Shown: positions 1-8,711, numbered from the stretch's first letter. The stretch: 64,000 nucleotides of DNA from Bacteroidales bacterium (GCA_013141385.1 JABFRB010000003.1:1-64000), one strand, 5' to 3'. Made by a program: numbers and translations. Notes: generated by a model not told the origin, from the sequence alone.

Positions 1-102
1 ATCAACAGATCGATACATAAGCAAACCATTTTTCATAAACTTATTGTTCGAATGGTTGAAGGTGATCCCATTACATATCAGAATGTTAAAATTAGTGCTT
101 AA
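1..102 (+). CDS. 3' end of an unidentified gene
   Basis: Frame 1 is open from the first base to a TAA at 100-102, giving 33 residues that end in VRMVEGDPITYQNVKISA. The composition looks like real protein rather than chance, and the segment directly precedes intergenic repeat DNA. No domain can be recognised from so short a tail, so the product is unknown. The 5' part lies outside the window. Confidence 0.45.
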   Translation: MNRSIHKQTIFHKLIVRMVEGDPITYQNVKISA

Positions 103-126
103 ATAAACACCTCAATTAAATAATAT

Positions 127-235
127 GTATATCCGCTATATTACCTATAAGCAAAACTCGCTCCATTGTCATTCCGGGCGAAGTCCCGGAATCTAGATTA
201 TAAAGAACTGGATTCCTGCATTCGCAGGAATGACA
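127..235. repeat. Dispersed double-hairpin repeat, copy 1
   Basis: This ~109-bp intergenic element contains two small hairpins: attccggg/cccggaat and attcctgc/gcaggaat. A second copy lies in opposite orientation at 51746-51853. The two share the outer sequence gtatatccg and the central cattccgggcgaagtcccgg, and differ mostly between the hairpins. It is a REP/MITE-like dispersed repeat rather than a terminator. The rest of 103-463 holds only AT-rich sequence in which I see no gene. Confidence 0.75.
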
Positions 236-463
236 ACTTGGGTTGTTTATTCCTGATTAGGTATTATTGCGGACAATCATATTAAATAATTTACAATTGG
301 GTATCGCAAAATGCGATAGTTGCATTTGCTCGGATACAAAGTTTTCCCTTGAGGGAATTTGGCAATTTGATAATGAATATACTCGATTCCATACAATTTT
401 CAACTTGCCACATTATCAAATTTTCAAATTAACTAATTCTCAAATTAACTAATTTTCAAATTA

Positions 464-928
464 TTATTTCTCCTCCCCCAACCCCTGATTCCCCGTATCG
501 AGTACATACTTCCATTCACCCTTCTCGTTCCTTTTCCAGATTGTTGTATAGGTTCCTTTGCTAATCTGATCGGGGTTTGCTTTTTCCTTAAACTCCCAAA
601 TTCCATAGGTATATCCAAGTTCGCCAGACTCAGCTGCACGAGCGTAGATGGGTTTCCATGTTAAAACATAAGTAGTATCAGGTCTTTTGGCCTGCCGCTC
701 CTCCAAAAGTTTAATGCCCACCATTGGGTAGCTATTGGGAGCAAGGAATGTAACATCCTCGGCAGCAAATTTAACGAATGCAGCATTCTTTCCATGCTCA
801 ACGGAATAGGTGCTAAAATCACTATCTACTTGCATCAATTCATCGCAATACTTTTGGGTATCGACCTTTTTCTGATTGCATCCAAAGAGAAGAATCAAAA
901 AGGTTAAGATTAGAGTTGTGGGTTTCAT
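464..928 (-). CDS. NTF2-like (SnoaL/DUF4440-type) lipoprotein
   Basis: The 154-aa protein begins with a lipoprotein signal peptide: MKPTTLILTFLILLFGC, with the lipobox Cys at residue 17. The mature part has the layout of a DUF4440/SnoaL-like NTF2 fold: an N-terminal helical stretch (CDELMQVDSDFSTYS), a central segment naming a condition-dependent 'F.APNSYPMVGI' loop, and C-terminal strands ending in TTIWKRNEKGEWKYVLDTGN, which is typical of the family. Such proteins bind small ligands or act as unspecialised enzymes; no substrate can be named. It is predicted to sit in the cell envelope facing the periplasm. It is transcribed alone, 157 bp downstream of the DUF1573 gene on the same strand, with repeat-like AT-rich sequence between them. 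Confidence 0.75.
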   Translation of the reverse strand: MKPTTLILTFLILLFGCNQKKVDTQKYCDELMQVDSDFSTYSVEHGKNAAFVKFAAEDVTFLAPNSYPMVGIKLLEERQAKRPDTTYVLTWKPIYARAAESGELGYTYGIWEFKEKANPDQISKGTYTTIWKRNEKGEWKYVLDTGNQGLGEEK

Positions 929-1084
929 GGTATTTAGTGTTTAGTGTTTGTGTTAATTCTCAAATCTTCAAATTCTTCAATTTTCAAATTATTAAGCATC
1001 TTCCGTCTTCTGACTTCTGACTTCCGTCTTCCAACTTCTCAATGATACCAAACCAACACTTTCCCCTATCACATACCAAGATTG

Positions 1085-1507
1085 CTATAGATTAATCTCG
1101 TTTTTGTCGGTTGATTTAATAATAACCCCCTCGATTGGAATCTTAATAATCTTTGAATTAGTAGCATTGGATTTAATGGTAACGCTACGGCTGATAACCT
1201 GCGGGCGTGGTTCAATCCTGAATTCCACTTTAATTAAACCCGATTTTCCAGGGAGAATTGGCGCTTTTGGCCATTCCTTAATATTTGTTCCGCAACACCC
1301 AGCTACTTCATTAAGGATTAGCGGTTGATTTCCAGTATTTATAACCGAAATTTGAATCTTTCCATTCTCATCCGACAGATCGTTTAAGCCTATTTCACCC
1401 ATTTTAACCGTATCTGGCTTAGTAGTAATGAATGCGCCTTTATTTTGGGCAGAAACTGAAAGTGTTGCTGCAATAAAAAGAAATAGTGAGAAAAAAGTTC
1501 GTTTCAT
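1085..1507 (-). CDS. DUF1573 domain secreted protein
   Basis: The 140-aa protein has a Sec signal peptide (MKRTFFSLFLFIAATLSVSA, cleavage near AQ at 20-21). A single Ig-like DUF1573 domain follows, with the hallmark pattern 'F.NTGNQPLILNEVAGCCG', then 'W.KAPILPGKSGLIKVEF' and 'SRSVTIKSNATNSKIIKIPIEG'. The paired Cys-Cys is usual in this Bacteroidota family. These exported proteins are abundant in the phylum but have no established biochemical role. The gene is monocistronic or weakly linked to the lipoprotein gene downstream. The DUF559 cassette lies just upstream of its start, so that insertion probably sits close to its promoter. Confidence 0.85.
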   Translation of the reverse strand: MKRTFFSLFLFIAATLSVSAQNKGAFITTKPDTVKMGEIGLNDLSDENGKIQISVINTGNQPLILNEVAGCCGTNIKEWPKAPILPGKSGLIKVEFRIEPRPQVISRSVTIKSNATNSKIIKIPIEGVIIKSTDKNEINL

Positions 1508-1537
1508 CTGATTATCGTTTTTAGCCTTTTGTTTTAG

Positions 1538-2020
1538 AACCCCAACCCCTTAAAAAGGGGCTATAACAGTATTTACATTTTTACTTAAATTCTGATTTTA
1601 TTTGCTTTAGTACACCAGTAAGGTTATTAATAACTTCTTTGTTCTCGAATCTTAAAACCTTTTTATCCATTAACGCAAGGTGTGTATCCCGGTCAATATC
1701 TTTTGCTATCCCCTCCTGTGTAAAATGTTGCTGTCCATCTAACTCTATAATTAACTTCTCTGATGAACAATAAAAATCAGCTATATAATAACCAATACTA
1801 TGTTGTCTTCTGAATTTTCGCCCACACAACTTCTTATCTTTTAATACCTCCCATAAAACAAGTTCCGCCTCAGTCATATTCCTTCGCAAATGACGGCGAG
1901 TGTCCTTTAAATATGGCAAGTTATTGAGTTTAGTAGTCATTTACTATTGAAGCTGTATTAATATTGCTGATGTTTAGATATCATCGCTCTGTTATAGCCC
2001 CTTCTTAAGGGGTTGGGGTT
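1538..2020. mobile_element. Inverted-repeat-bounded DUF559 cassette
   Basis: A 32-bp arm at 1538-1569 (aaccccaaccccttaaaaag...) and its reverse complement at 1989-2020 match at 31 of 32 positions. They enclose exactly one gene, the DUF559 endonuclease at 1581-1940. Each arm is itself a small palindrome (cccctt/aagggg). No transposase is present and no target-site duplication is obvious. The arrangement suggests a small mobile or homing unit, or insertion of the gene into a repeat; the mechanism is inference. Confidence 0.6.
1581..1940 (-). CDS. DUF559 (Vsr-like PD-(D/E)XK) endonuclease domain protein
   Basis: The 119-aa protein is a complete DUF559 domain. It starts with the usual N-terminal arm (LKDTRRHLRRNMTEAELVLWEVLK), followed by FRRQHSIGYYIADFYC and the core LIIELDGQQH. 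The restriction-endonuclease-like active site is visible as D55, E66 and D68 (E-x-D). The family is related to the very-short-patch repair nuclease Vsr, and members often sit in repeat-rich intergenic DNA of Bacteroidota. DNA nicking or cleavage is the expected activity, but the natural substrate is unknown. It is flanked within 12-50 bp by the arms of a 32-bp inverted repeat, which sets it apart from its neighbours and suggests it was inserted here. Confidence 0.88.
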   Translation of the reverse strand: MTTKLNNLPYLKDTRRHLRRNMTEAELVLWEVLKDKKLCGRKFRRQHSIGYYIADFYCSSEKLIIELDGQQHFTQEGIAKDIDRDTHLALMDKKVLRFENKEVINNLTGVLKQIKSEFK

Positions 2021-2347
2021 ATTAAAGCCTTACCTCTCCAAAATTATACCAACAAATTTAAATGCTAAAATACAAAAAAGAATGATTCACCTTAAAGCAG
2101 CAAAATTTGCTTTTTACCGAAAGCAAAATGTTTAGTTTAATCGGAGTTAATTCACCAAAAACAAATAGTTTATTGTCCATATTTCAATTTTATACAATTG
2201 ATATTCATATAATTACAATCAAATATGATGGATGTAACATCATTTATATCAAATTGCACTTATCAAATAATAGCCTACGCTTATTCACTTTAAAATAGCT
2301 ATCACAACGTACTTAACTCTTATCAAAAACATCAATTTTCTATGCCG

Positions 2348-2355
2348 TAACTTTG
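2348..2355 (+). promoter_or_regulatory. Candidate promoter (-7 element) of the eCIS operon
   Basis: TAACTTTG fits the Bacteroidota -7 consensus TAnnTTTG and lies 61 bp before the first eCIS ATG at 2417. No convincing -33 TTG is seen at the proper distance. The gap 2021-2416 otherwise shows only AT-rich sequence. Confidence 0.4.
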
Positions 2356-2416
2356 AACATCATGTAAAATCTGCACAAAAACAATTACCAAGAATTTATT
2401 TAAAATAGATAAGTAA

Positions 2417-3025
2417 ATGATTGATACAACACTTAATTTTCTAACACAGGAAATAAATACATTTCTGAAAATTAAGAATAATACTCCTAATGAGGATAAA
2501 ATAGTACTATCAAGCATAGCTTCAGAGAGCGGATTGGTAATACCAAATAAATCATTGGGGCTATCTCTCATCAATATTGAAGAGGAAAGAGTTTTTAAGG
2601 AGCAAAGGGCTGCCTATTTAAATGATAATGGTAAAACACAGAGCTATAACCCAGAATTACGCTTGAATCTATACATACTTATCACCTCTAATTTTCAGGA
2701 TAAACTTAAGGAAGATCCAACCGATGATTACAGGGAAGGGTTAAAGCAGCTCTCGAACGTAATCCTATTCTTTCAATCCAAAAATGTATTTACAAATGAG
2801 AACTCTCCGTTGCTTGCAAGCTTAGATCCTAATATCCAAAAGATTATTGTTGAGCTCTACTCCTACTCCTTTGAGCAATTATACAATTTTTGGAGTGTAG
2901 TTGGAACAAAATATCTACCCTCGGTTCTATATAAAGTCCGAATGTTACGATTCCAAGGTGGTTCTGTAGATACTGAATTACCTGTTGCTTCTGGAGTAGA
3001 TTTAAATAATTCAACTGTAAATTGA
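2417..3025 (+). CDS. eCIS tail terminator/cap protein (DUF4255, Pvc16/Afp16-like)
   Basis: The 202-aa protein has the DUF4255 (Pvc16 N-terminal) pattern. The N-terminus MIDTTLNFLTQEINTFLK is typical, then 'VLSSIASESGLVIPNKSLGLSLINIEEER', a loop ending in YNPELRLNLYILITSNF, and the C-terminal 'YSFEQLYNFWSVVGTKYLPSVLYKVRML', which is strongly conserved in this family. In Afp and PVC particles this protein caps the distal end of the sheath and tube and sets their final length. Here it is the first gene of the locus, as in many Bacteroidota eCIS, and its stop overlaps the next start (TGATG). The cytoplasm is the assembly site. Confidence 0.9.
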   Translation: MIDTTLNFLTQEINTFLKIKNNTPNEDKIVLSSIASESGLVIPNKSLGLSLINIEEERVFKEQRAAYLNDNGKTQSYNPELRLNLYILITSNFQDKLKEDPTDDYREGLKQLSNVILFFQSKNVFTNENSPLLASLDPNIQKIIVELYSYSFEQLYNFWSVVGTKYLPSVLYKVRMLRFQGGSVDTELPVASGVDLNNSTVN

Positions 3026-4089
3026 TGTATATAACATTATTCAATATTAACACGCTTCATAATTACTACAAAAGTGGTATTTGTAAAAAATTGACCTTTG
3101 TACCAACCGCTAATTGCCTAAAGAATATCAAAAATCATAAATTGATATTTAGGCAAAGCGAAAGCGGATTTAAGATTGCCTACAAATCCATTGATGAATT
3201 GGGAACACCATTAATTGACCCATCTGGAAATTTATTTACGTTTGCCATTACTCTTAAGGATACAAATGAGCTACTTAATATTACCAATCTAAAGGTAGAT
3301 TCTAAAGAGTATACAGCCAAAAAGATTATCTATTTCACAAACAATCCTGTTGGCAATAAAACCATTACGCACAAATTTATAGATGATATAAAACCTCAAA
3401 TATTCAACTACAAATTTCCTTTTAAAGCGAACAATCCCAATTCGGACGTTGCAAATCTTGAAATATTAAATATGGAAGGAGCCAACATTTTAGGCCCCTT
3501 TGCATCCATAAAACCCGAAAAAGATTGCAGCTATTACTACAAAATTGATTTATCAACCTATCCAAGCGGAAAGTATACTTTTAGGGTTAGCGATTCTACC
3601 AATGATCAAATAGATGAATTGATTTACATCGATAATGAACTATCAAAACAATCCATTTTTGGGTTATTGGAAATAGAATATGATAACACTACTCTTGAAG
3701 AATATAATCTAAGCCTTATCAGGCAAGAATCTTTTTGGAAGTATCTGATAGTTAATAAATCGGATAGCATTGATTTAGATTCATTCAGCCTAAGTATCCT
3801 TGATTCAAGCAGTGAACACCCAGCTCCCTATGAGAATACATACGAATTTGAAAAAGGAGAAGAACCTGATCCTGATATTCGCATTAGCGGATTCGATACG
3901 GTAATATTCACATCAAAGAATAAAATACCCTTTTATGAAGATTCCCTTTTAAACATTGAATTACTAAAAACCGATAGGGGTGGTAAGTCATCTGCAGAGG
4001 GAATTTCATTAATTAAGCATCTACCAAATCCTAAACTTTCTGGGATTATCAATAAAAATAGTGAATCAGAAATATATGTTTTCATATAA
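3025..4089 (+). CDS. Unknown eCIS-associated protein
   Basis: This 354-aa protein has no domain I can name. The ATG at 3025 overlaps the upstream stop and is preferred over the TTG three bases earlier. The protein is hydrophilic, lacks a signal peptide and is beta-rich. The order appears to be an N-terminal barrel-like segment (LTFVPTANCLKNIKNHKLIFRQ), an Ig-like middle ('FRVSDSTNDQIDELIYIDNE') and a C-terminal beta region. Translational coupling to the DUF4255 cap gene and position directly before the sheath suggest a structural role at the cap end, for example a cap adaptor as described for some membrane-anchored systems. That role is inferred only from position. Confidence 0.6.
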   Translation: MYITLFNINTLHNYYKSGICKKLTFVPTANCLKNIKNHKLIFRQSESGFKIAYKSIDELGTPLIDPSGNLFTFAITLKDTNELLNITNLKVDSKEYTAKKIIYFTNNPVGNKTITHKFIDDIKPQIFNYKFPFKANNPNSDVANLEILNMEGANILGPFASIKPEKDCSYYYKIDLSTYPSGKYTFRVSDSTNDQIDELIYIDNELSKQSIFGLLEIEYDNTTLEEYNLSLIRQESFWKYLIVNKSDSIDLDSFSLSILDSSSEHPAPYENTYEFEKGEEPDPDIRISGFDTVIFTSKNKIPFYEDSLLNIELLKTDRGGKSSAEGISLIKHLPNPKLSGIINKNSESEIYVFI

Positions 4090-4108
4090 ATAATTAAAAA
4101 ATTAGAAG

Positions 4109-6118
4109 ATGGCAAATTACAAAACACCAGGTGTCTATATTGAGGAAATATCGACCCTTCCGGCTTCTATAGCCCCTGTGGCCACAGCCATTCCCGCTTT
4201 CATAGGCTATACAGAAGACTATACTAGAAATAGAGAAACGGTAATAAACAAACCTGTAAGGATAACCTCCTTATTGGAATTCACCGAAATATTTGGTGGT
4301 CCTTTTAAGGAAGAATTCTCGGTTACCTTATCAGATGCAACTATTGCAATTTCCCAAATTTCAGTACCCTATACTCTTTACTATCATGTAAGGATGTATT
4401 TCGAAAATGGTGGTGGGCCTTGCTATATTGTATCAATAAGTAAATATGCAACAAAGGCAAGTGATGCAAGCATCGATAAGGCATTACTCCTAGTCGGTCT
4501 CGATGCGGTTAGCAAAGAGGATGAAGTAACCCTTTTAGTTATACCAGAGGCAATTGAACTCGAAGAGGCAGATAGGAAAGATGTATACGATGCAATGCTA
4601 ACTCAATGCAATCTTTTACAAGATCGTTTTAGCATATTCGATGTAATCGCTGATTCCGATAATACTGTTAAAGAGGACGGTGATCATTTCCGCAATAGTA
4701 ATATCGGAACAGATTATTTAAAGTACGGTGCAGCCTATTACCCACCTCTCAAAACAACAATAAATTATTACTATAAAGATAGCGAGGTAGGTATTACTGA
4801 TAATAGAACTGGAGCTATTTATTCTAGCGGCTCTAAACTATCCGATGTCTTGAACGATGGTTTTGCCTTAGGTACAATTACCATTGAGGATAATGACAAG
4901 ATCGATGGAGATGTTTTCAGCATCAATGGTCAAACCTTAGTGGAAGGCGATGGTAAGGACTTTGAAAAAGGAGTAGATAGTAATGCTACTGCCGAGAATC
5001 TTAAGGATGCTGTTGATGATCTGGAGGATAGCGCATATACAACGAGTATCGAAGATAATGTAATAACAATCACTGCAAATTCGAGAGGGTATGTGGGTAC
5101 TTTAATTGGCCTAGGGTGCACAAAGAGCGGGGGGGGTGCTTCGGTATCGGGTGATACACTGGAGGGAGGAGATGATACAACTCAAGCTTCAGGTACTATT
5201 ACCATTAGCGATTATAGCTGTATAGATGGGGCTTCATTTATTATTAATGATGAAATATTTATAGCGGGTATTGATTTTGAGGTTGGCTCAACCAATGTTC
5301 AAGCCGCTAAATCACTAATTGACTTACTCGATACAAAGGTTGGCCTACCTTATGATTACTTACGAGCAAGCAATGTGATTACAATTACAGCTAAGGCCGT
5401 TGGTGAAGCGGGAAACTCTATTACTCTTGGGTATAATGAGGGTGGTGGAACAGTATCTGGCTCAACTTTAGCATTAAGTAGTTCGGCTGATAAAGCCCTT
5501 TACAACCTCATTACAAAAGAGATCAAGAAAAATTATGTTGTACTCTACCCCAGTGCAACAATTGCCGGAATATATGCTAGGGTCGATAAGGATCGTGGGG
5601 TATGGAAGGCTCCCGCTAATGTAAGCGTAAACATGGTCAAAGATCCTTCAATAGCCATTACTAAGGAAGAGCAGGAAAATCTTAATGTTGATTCTACATC
5701 AGGAAAATCAATTAATGCTATACGGAAATTCGCAGGTAAGGGCGTAATTGTTTGGGGTGCCAGAACACTTGCAGGGAATGATAATGAGTGGCGCTATGTT
5801 CCTGTCCGTCGGCTATTTATATTCATCGAGGAATCTGTTAAGAAAGCAACTGAATTTGTTGTTTTTGAACCAAACGATGCAAATACATGGCTTAAGACTA
5901 AGGCAATGATTGAAAACTTCTTGATAACGCTATGGAAGGATGGTGCTTTAACCGGGGCAAAACCAGAACATGCTTTCTATGTGAAAATTGGATTAGGCCA
6001 AACCATGACTTCCCTTGATATTCTGGAAGGGCGAATGAACATCGAAATTGGTTTAGCTGCCGTAAGACCTGCAGAATTTATAATTCTTAAGTTTTCGCAC
6101 ATGTTACAAAAGTCATAA
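4109..6118 (+). CDS. eCIS contractile sheath protein with large insertion
   Basis: The 669-aa protein is a phage tail sheath family member. The N-terminal handshake arm reads TPGVYIEEISTLPASIAPVA, followed by 'TAIPAFIGYTE', 'YHVRMYFENGGGPCYIVS' and the C-terminal sheath domain with 'IAGIYARVDKDRGVWKAPANV', 'INAIRKFAGKGVIVWGARTL' and 'DANTWLKTKAMIENFL'. It aligns along its length with the next gene except for an extra ~200 residues (about 255-457). That insert contains two tandem copies of a beta-rich domain starting GTITIED/GTITISD, with 'IDG..F.IN' motifs seen in phage structural proteins. The insert would project from the sheath surface. Sheath contraction drives the tube into the target. 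Confidence 0.95.
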   Translation: MANYKTPGVYIEEISTLPASIAPVATAIPAFIGYTEDYTRNRETVINKPVRITSLLEFTEIFGGPFKEEFSVTLSDATIAISQISVPYTLYYHVRMYFENGGGPCYIVSISKYATKASDASIDKALLLVGLDAVSKEDEVTLLVIPEAIELEEADRKDVYDAMLTQCNLLQDRFSIFDVIADSDNTVKEDGDHFRNSNIGTDYLKYGAAYYPPLKTTINYYYKDSEVGITDNRTGAIYSSGSKLSDVLNDGFALGTITIEDNDKIDGDVFSINGQTLVEGDGKDFEKGVDSNATAENLKDAVDDLEDSAYTTSIEDNVITITANSRGYVGTLIGLGCTKSGGGASVSGDTLEGGDDTTQASGTITISDYSCIDGASFIINDEIFIAGIDFEVGSTNVQAAKSLIDLLDTKVGLPYDYLRASNVITITAKAVGEAGNSITLGYNEGGGTVSGSTLALSSSADKALYNLITKEIKKNYVVLYPSATIAGIYARVDKDRGVWKAPANVSVNMVKDPSIAITKEEQENLNVDSTSGKSINAIRKFAGKGVIVWGARTLAGNDNEWRYVPVRRLFIFIEESVKKATEFVVFEPNDANTWLKTKAMIENFLITLWKDGALTGAKPEHAFYVKIGLGQTMTSLDILEGRMNIEIGLAAVRPAEFIILKFSHMLQKS

Positions 6119-6159
6119 CTAACTGATAATAAAGAAATCAAAATATTAAAACTTAAACT

Positions 6160-7617
6160 ATGACAAATCCATTAACCCCCGGGGTATATATCGAAGAAAT
6201 ATCCACCATTCCACCTTCGATAGCCGCAGTAGAAACTGCAATTCCCGCATTTATAGGATATACCGAAAAGGCAGAGGAAAATAAAGACACCACTGCTTTA
6301 CTCTATAAGCCAACAAGAATAACCTCAATGCTTGAATACGAAGAAATATTTGGAGGACCAAAAGAGGAAATCATTACCGTTACTGTTGAAGATCAATTGG
6401 ATAACGATAATAAAATATTCAGTCGAGAGATCAATGCCAGTATTTCGTCAACTTTAAGCTTCTTCCTCTACTACAGCGTAAAAATGTTTTTCGATAACGG
6501 CGGAGGCCCATGCTATATCGTTTCAGTTGGTGACTACAATGCTACTATTAGCGATGGTGATAGCAACACTGGACTAAAAGGAGGCATTGCAACACTAGAA
6601 AAGATTGATGAACCAACTTTATTGGTATTCCCCGATGCAATTTCATTAAACGATCAAGCCTTGTATGGGGGTGTAGTTATAAGTGCTCTAACTTTATGCA
6701 ACAAACTACAAGATCGTTTCACAATTGCCGATGTAATTTACAATGAAGATTCTGACCCAGAAGAGGAAAAGATAAAATACAGTCAATATAGACCTTCTGA
6801 AATAGAAAGTTATAGAAGTGCCTTGGGAACTGATTACCTAAAGTATGGTGCTTGCTATTTTCCTTTTGTTAATACTACACTGAATTGCGGTTATTCCGAT
6901 GGCAAAGTTACTATTACCCACAAAGAAAATAATGCTGTTGCATCAGCAAATCCAATAACCGATACCTATGCAGTTTTAAAAACAAGCAATCCAAGTATCT
7001 ATAGAGCCATTGAGGCAAAAATTAAAAAACTTTACGTAACAATACCTCCATCAGGTGCAATTGCCGGAGTTTACGCCAGAGTTGATAAAGATCGTGGCGT
7101 TTGGAAAGCTCCTGCAAATGTTGGATTAAAATCAGTAATTGGGCCAACCGTTAAGATCACGAACAAAGAGCAGGATGATCTTAATGTTGATGCAACATCT
7201 GGGAAATCAGTTAATGCCATTAGAACCTTTGTTGGAAAAGGAACATTAATCTGGGGTGCTAGAACTTTTGCTGGAAATGATAATGAGTGGAGATATGTTC
7301 CTGTAAGGAGATTTTACATCTTCGTAGAAGAATCGGTTAAAAAAGCCACTGAATTCGTTGTTTTTGAACCTAACGATGCAAATACATGGTTAAGAGTAAA
7401 AACAATGATTGAAAACTTTTTAACCCTTCAGTGGAGGAATGGAGCTCTTGCCGGTGCAAAAGCCGATGATGCATTCTTTGTAAAAGTGGGTCTAGGACAA
7501 ACAATGACTGCACTTGACATCCTTGAGGGTAGAATGAATATTGAAATCGGTATGGCTGCTGTAAGGCCTGCAGAATTCATCATTCTTAAATTTTCACACA
7601 AATTACAGGAATCATAA
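6160..7617 (+). CDS. eCIS contractile sheath protein, short paralogue
   Basis: This 485-aa sheath protein is of the ordinary family length. It shares with its upstream paralogue the arm TPGVYIEEISTIPPSIAAVE, 'YSVKMFFDNGGGPCYIVSVG' and a nearly identical C-terminal domain (residues ~290-485: IAGVYARVDKDRGVWKAP, 'WGARTFAGNDNEWRYVPVRR'). It lacks the ~200-residue surface insert. PVC and Afp clusters also carry more than one sheath paralogue, one forming the bulk and another the layer on the baseplate. Which is which cannot be told from sequence alone, but the shorter one directly precedes the main tube gene. Confidence 0.95.
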   Translation: MTNPLTPGVYIEEISTIPPSIAAVETAIPAFIGYTEKAEENKDTTALLYKPTRITSMLEYEEIFGGPKEEIITVTVEDQLDNDNKIFSREINASISSTLSFFLYYSVKMFFDNGGGPCYIVSVGDYNATISDGDSNTGLKGGIATLEKIDEPTLLVFPDAISLNDQALYGGVVISALTLCNKLQDRFTIADVIYNEDSDPEEEKIKYSQYRPSEIESYRSALGTDYLKYGACYFPFVNTTLNCGYSDGKVTITHKENNAVASANPITDTYAVLKTSNPSIYRAIEAKIKKLYVTIPPSGAIAGVYARVDKDRGVWKAPANVGLKSVIGPTVKITNKEQDDLNVDATSGKSVNAIRTFVGKGTLIWGARTFAGNDNEWRYVPVRRFYIFVEESVKKATEFVVFEPNDANTWLRVKTMIENFLTLQWRNGALAGAKADDAFFVKVGLGQTMTALDILEGRMNIEIGMAAVRPAEFIILKFSHKLQES

Positions 7618-7666
7618 CAATACCATTAATTAGAACTTAAAATTATTAACTATAAAAATTATAATC

Positions 7667-8101
7667 ATGGCAACAAATTATCCAGTATCCGCCTTTCACT
7701 TCCAAGTTGAATGGAGTGGAACAAGAATAGGATTTACCGAAGTATCAGGATTAAATGTTGAACTTCAAAGTATTGATTACCGTGAGGGTAGTTCACCTGA
7801 ATATCAGGTTACAAAAATGCCAGGAATTCCAAAATACTCAAACATTACCTTGAAAAGAGGAATTTTCAAAGGTGATAATGAATTCTTTCAATGGCTCAAT
7901 ACGGTGAAACTTAACAATATTACCCGCAGAGATCTTACCATTAGCCTACTAAACGAGGAACATGCTCCAGTAGCTTCATGGAAGGTGAAAGATGCTTGGC
8001 CTTGCAAGGTCGATGGCCCTGCATTAAAATCAACTGGGAACGAAGTAGCTGTAGAAAGCATTGAACTTTGTCACGAAGGACTATCAATTGAATTCTCATA
8101 A
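7667..8101 (+). CDS. eCIS inner tube protein (Pvc1/Afp1, T4 gp19-like)
   Basis: The 144-aa protein fits the phage tail tube/gp19 family. It opens MATNYPVSAFHFQVEW and continues with 'FTEVSGLNVELQSIDYREGSS', 'MPGIPKYSNITLKRGIF', 'FFQWLNTV' and 'SWKVKDAWPCKVDGPALKSTGNEVAVESIEL', all hallmark positions. Hexameric rings of this protein stack into the tube that carries cargo. A 130-bp gap with a hairpin separates it from the next gene, which may help raise tube mRNA relative to the downstream genes; that is inference. Confidence 0.95.
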   Translation: MATNYPVSAFHFQVEWSGTRIGFTEVSGLNVELQSIDYREGSSPEYQVTKMPGIPKYSNITLKRGIFKGDNEFFQWLNTVKLNNITRRDLTISLLNEEHAPVASWKVKDAWPCKVDGPALKSTGNEVAVESIELCHEGLSIEFS

Positions 8102-8145
8102 AAGTTCTTCTCAGTAGTGTTAATGACTTTGCCAATAGGCTTTTA

Positions 8146-8174
8146 AAACAGCCGAAGAGTACTTTCGTCTGTTT
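8146..8174 (+). other. Intercistronic hairpin after the tube gene
   Basis: The arms aaacagccgaa and ttcgtctgttt form an 11-bp stem with one mismatch, between the two tube genes. No U-tract follows, so it is more likely an mRNA stabiliser or weak attenuator than a strong terminator. Confidence 0.35.
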
Positions 8175-8231
8175 AAAAAGTTGTCTTAATTCTACTAACA
8201 AATTGCAAACAATCAATAATTTACAGCAAAT

Positions 8232-8711
8232 ATGACATTGTACTATCCTCCGGTTGGATTTCACTTCGTTGTTCGTTTTGAAGGATTACTGTTGAATTAT
8301 CCGGGCATACCTGATATCGGTTTTCAGAAGGTTTCAGGTATTAATGTAACTATTAATACTGAAGAATATCAAGAAGGAGGAGAAACTAGGTTTAAACATA
8401 GGCTGCCAAATCCACCCACGTATCCAAACCTAGTTTTGGAACGTGGGATGCTAATTGGTTCTCAGCTAATGCAGTGGTATAAAGACTCGGTGGAAGGCTT
8501 CAAGTTTGTACCAAATGATGTTACGGTAATTCTTTTAAATAGCCTCCATATTCCTATTCAGGCATGGAATTTTGTTAATGCAATCCCAGTAAAATGGACT
8601 ATTGCCGATTTAAATGCAACTGAGAATAAAGTTTTGGTTGAAACCGTTGAATTATCATATCAATACTATAAAAGGATTGATGTAACAGATCTTATTTCAT
8701 TGGTTAAATAA
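8232..8711 (+). CDS. eCIS tube-initiator/baseplate tube protein (Pvc5-like)
   Basis: The 159-aa paralogue of the tube protein belongs to the same gp19-like fold: 'VGFHFVVRFEG', 'IGFQKVSGINVTINTEEYQEGGE', 'NPPTYPNLVLERGML', 'QLMQWYKD' and 'AWNFVNAIPVKWTIADLNATENKVLVETVELSY'. It is longer at the N-terminus and more diverged. In PVC and Afp such second tube proteins (Pvc5) form the ring joining the main tube to the hub. Position immediately before DUF5908 and the LysM hub protein matches this role. Confidence 0.9.
   Translation: MTLYYPPVGFHFVVRFEGLLLNYPGIPDIGFQKVSGINVTINTEEYQEGGETRFKHRLPNPPTYPNLVLERGMLIGSQLMQWYKDSVEGFKFVPNDVTVILLNSLHIPIQAWNFVNAIPVKWTIADLNATENKVLVETVELSYQYYKRIDVTDLISLVK

Noticed and set aside
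267-452. 61-residue plus-strand ORF
   Set aside because: It lies in AT-rich intergenic sequence with repetitive 'ctaattttcaaattaacta' words, its composition is not protein-like, and no motif is seen.
2107-2298. 63-residue plus-strand ORF in the gap before the eCIS
   Set aside because: Low-complexity, Ile/Asn-rich, no recognised domain, and too close to the regulatory region of the operon. It is likely chance.
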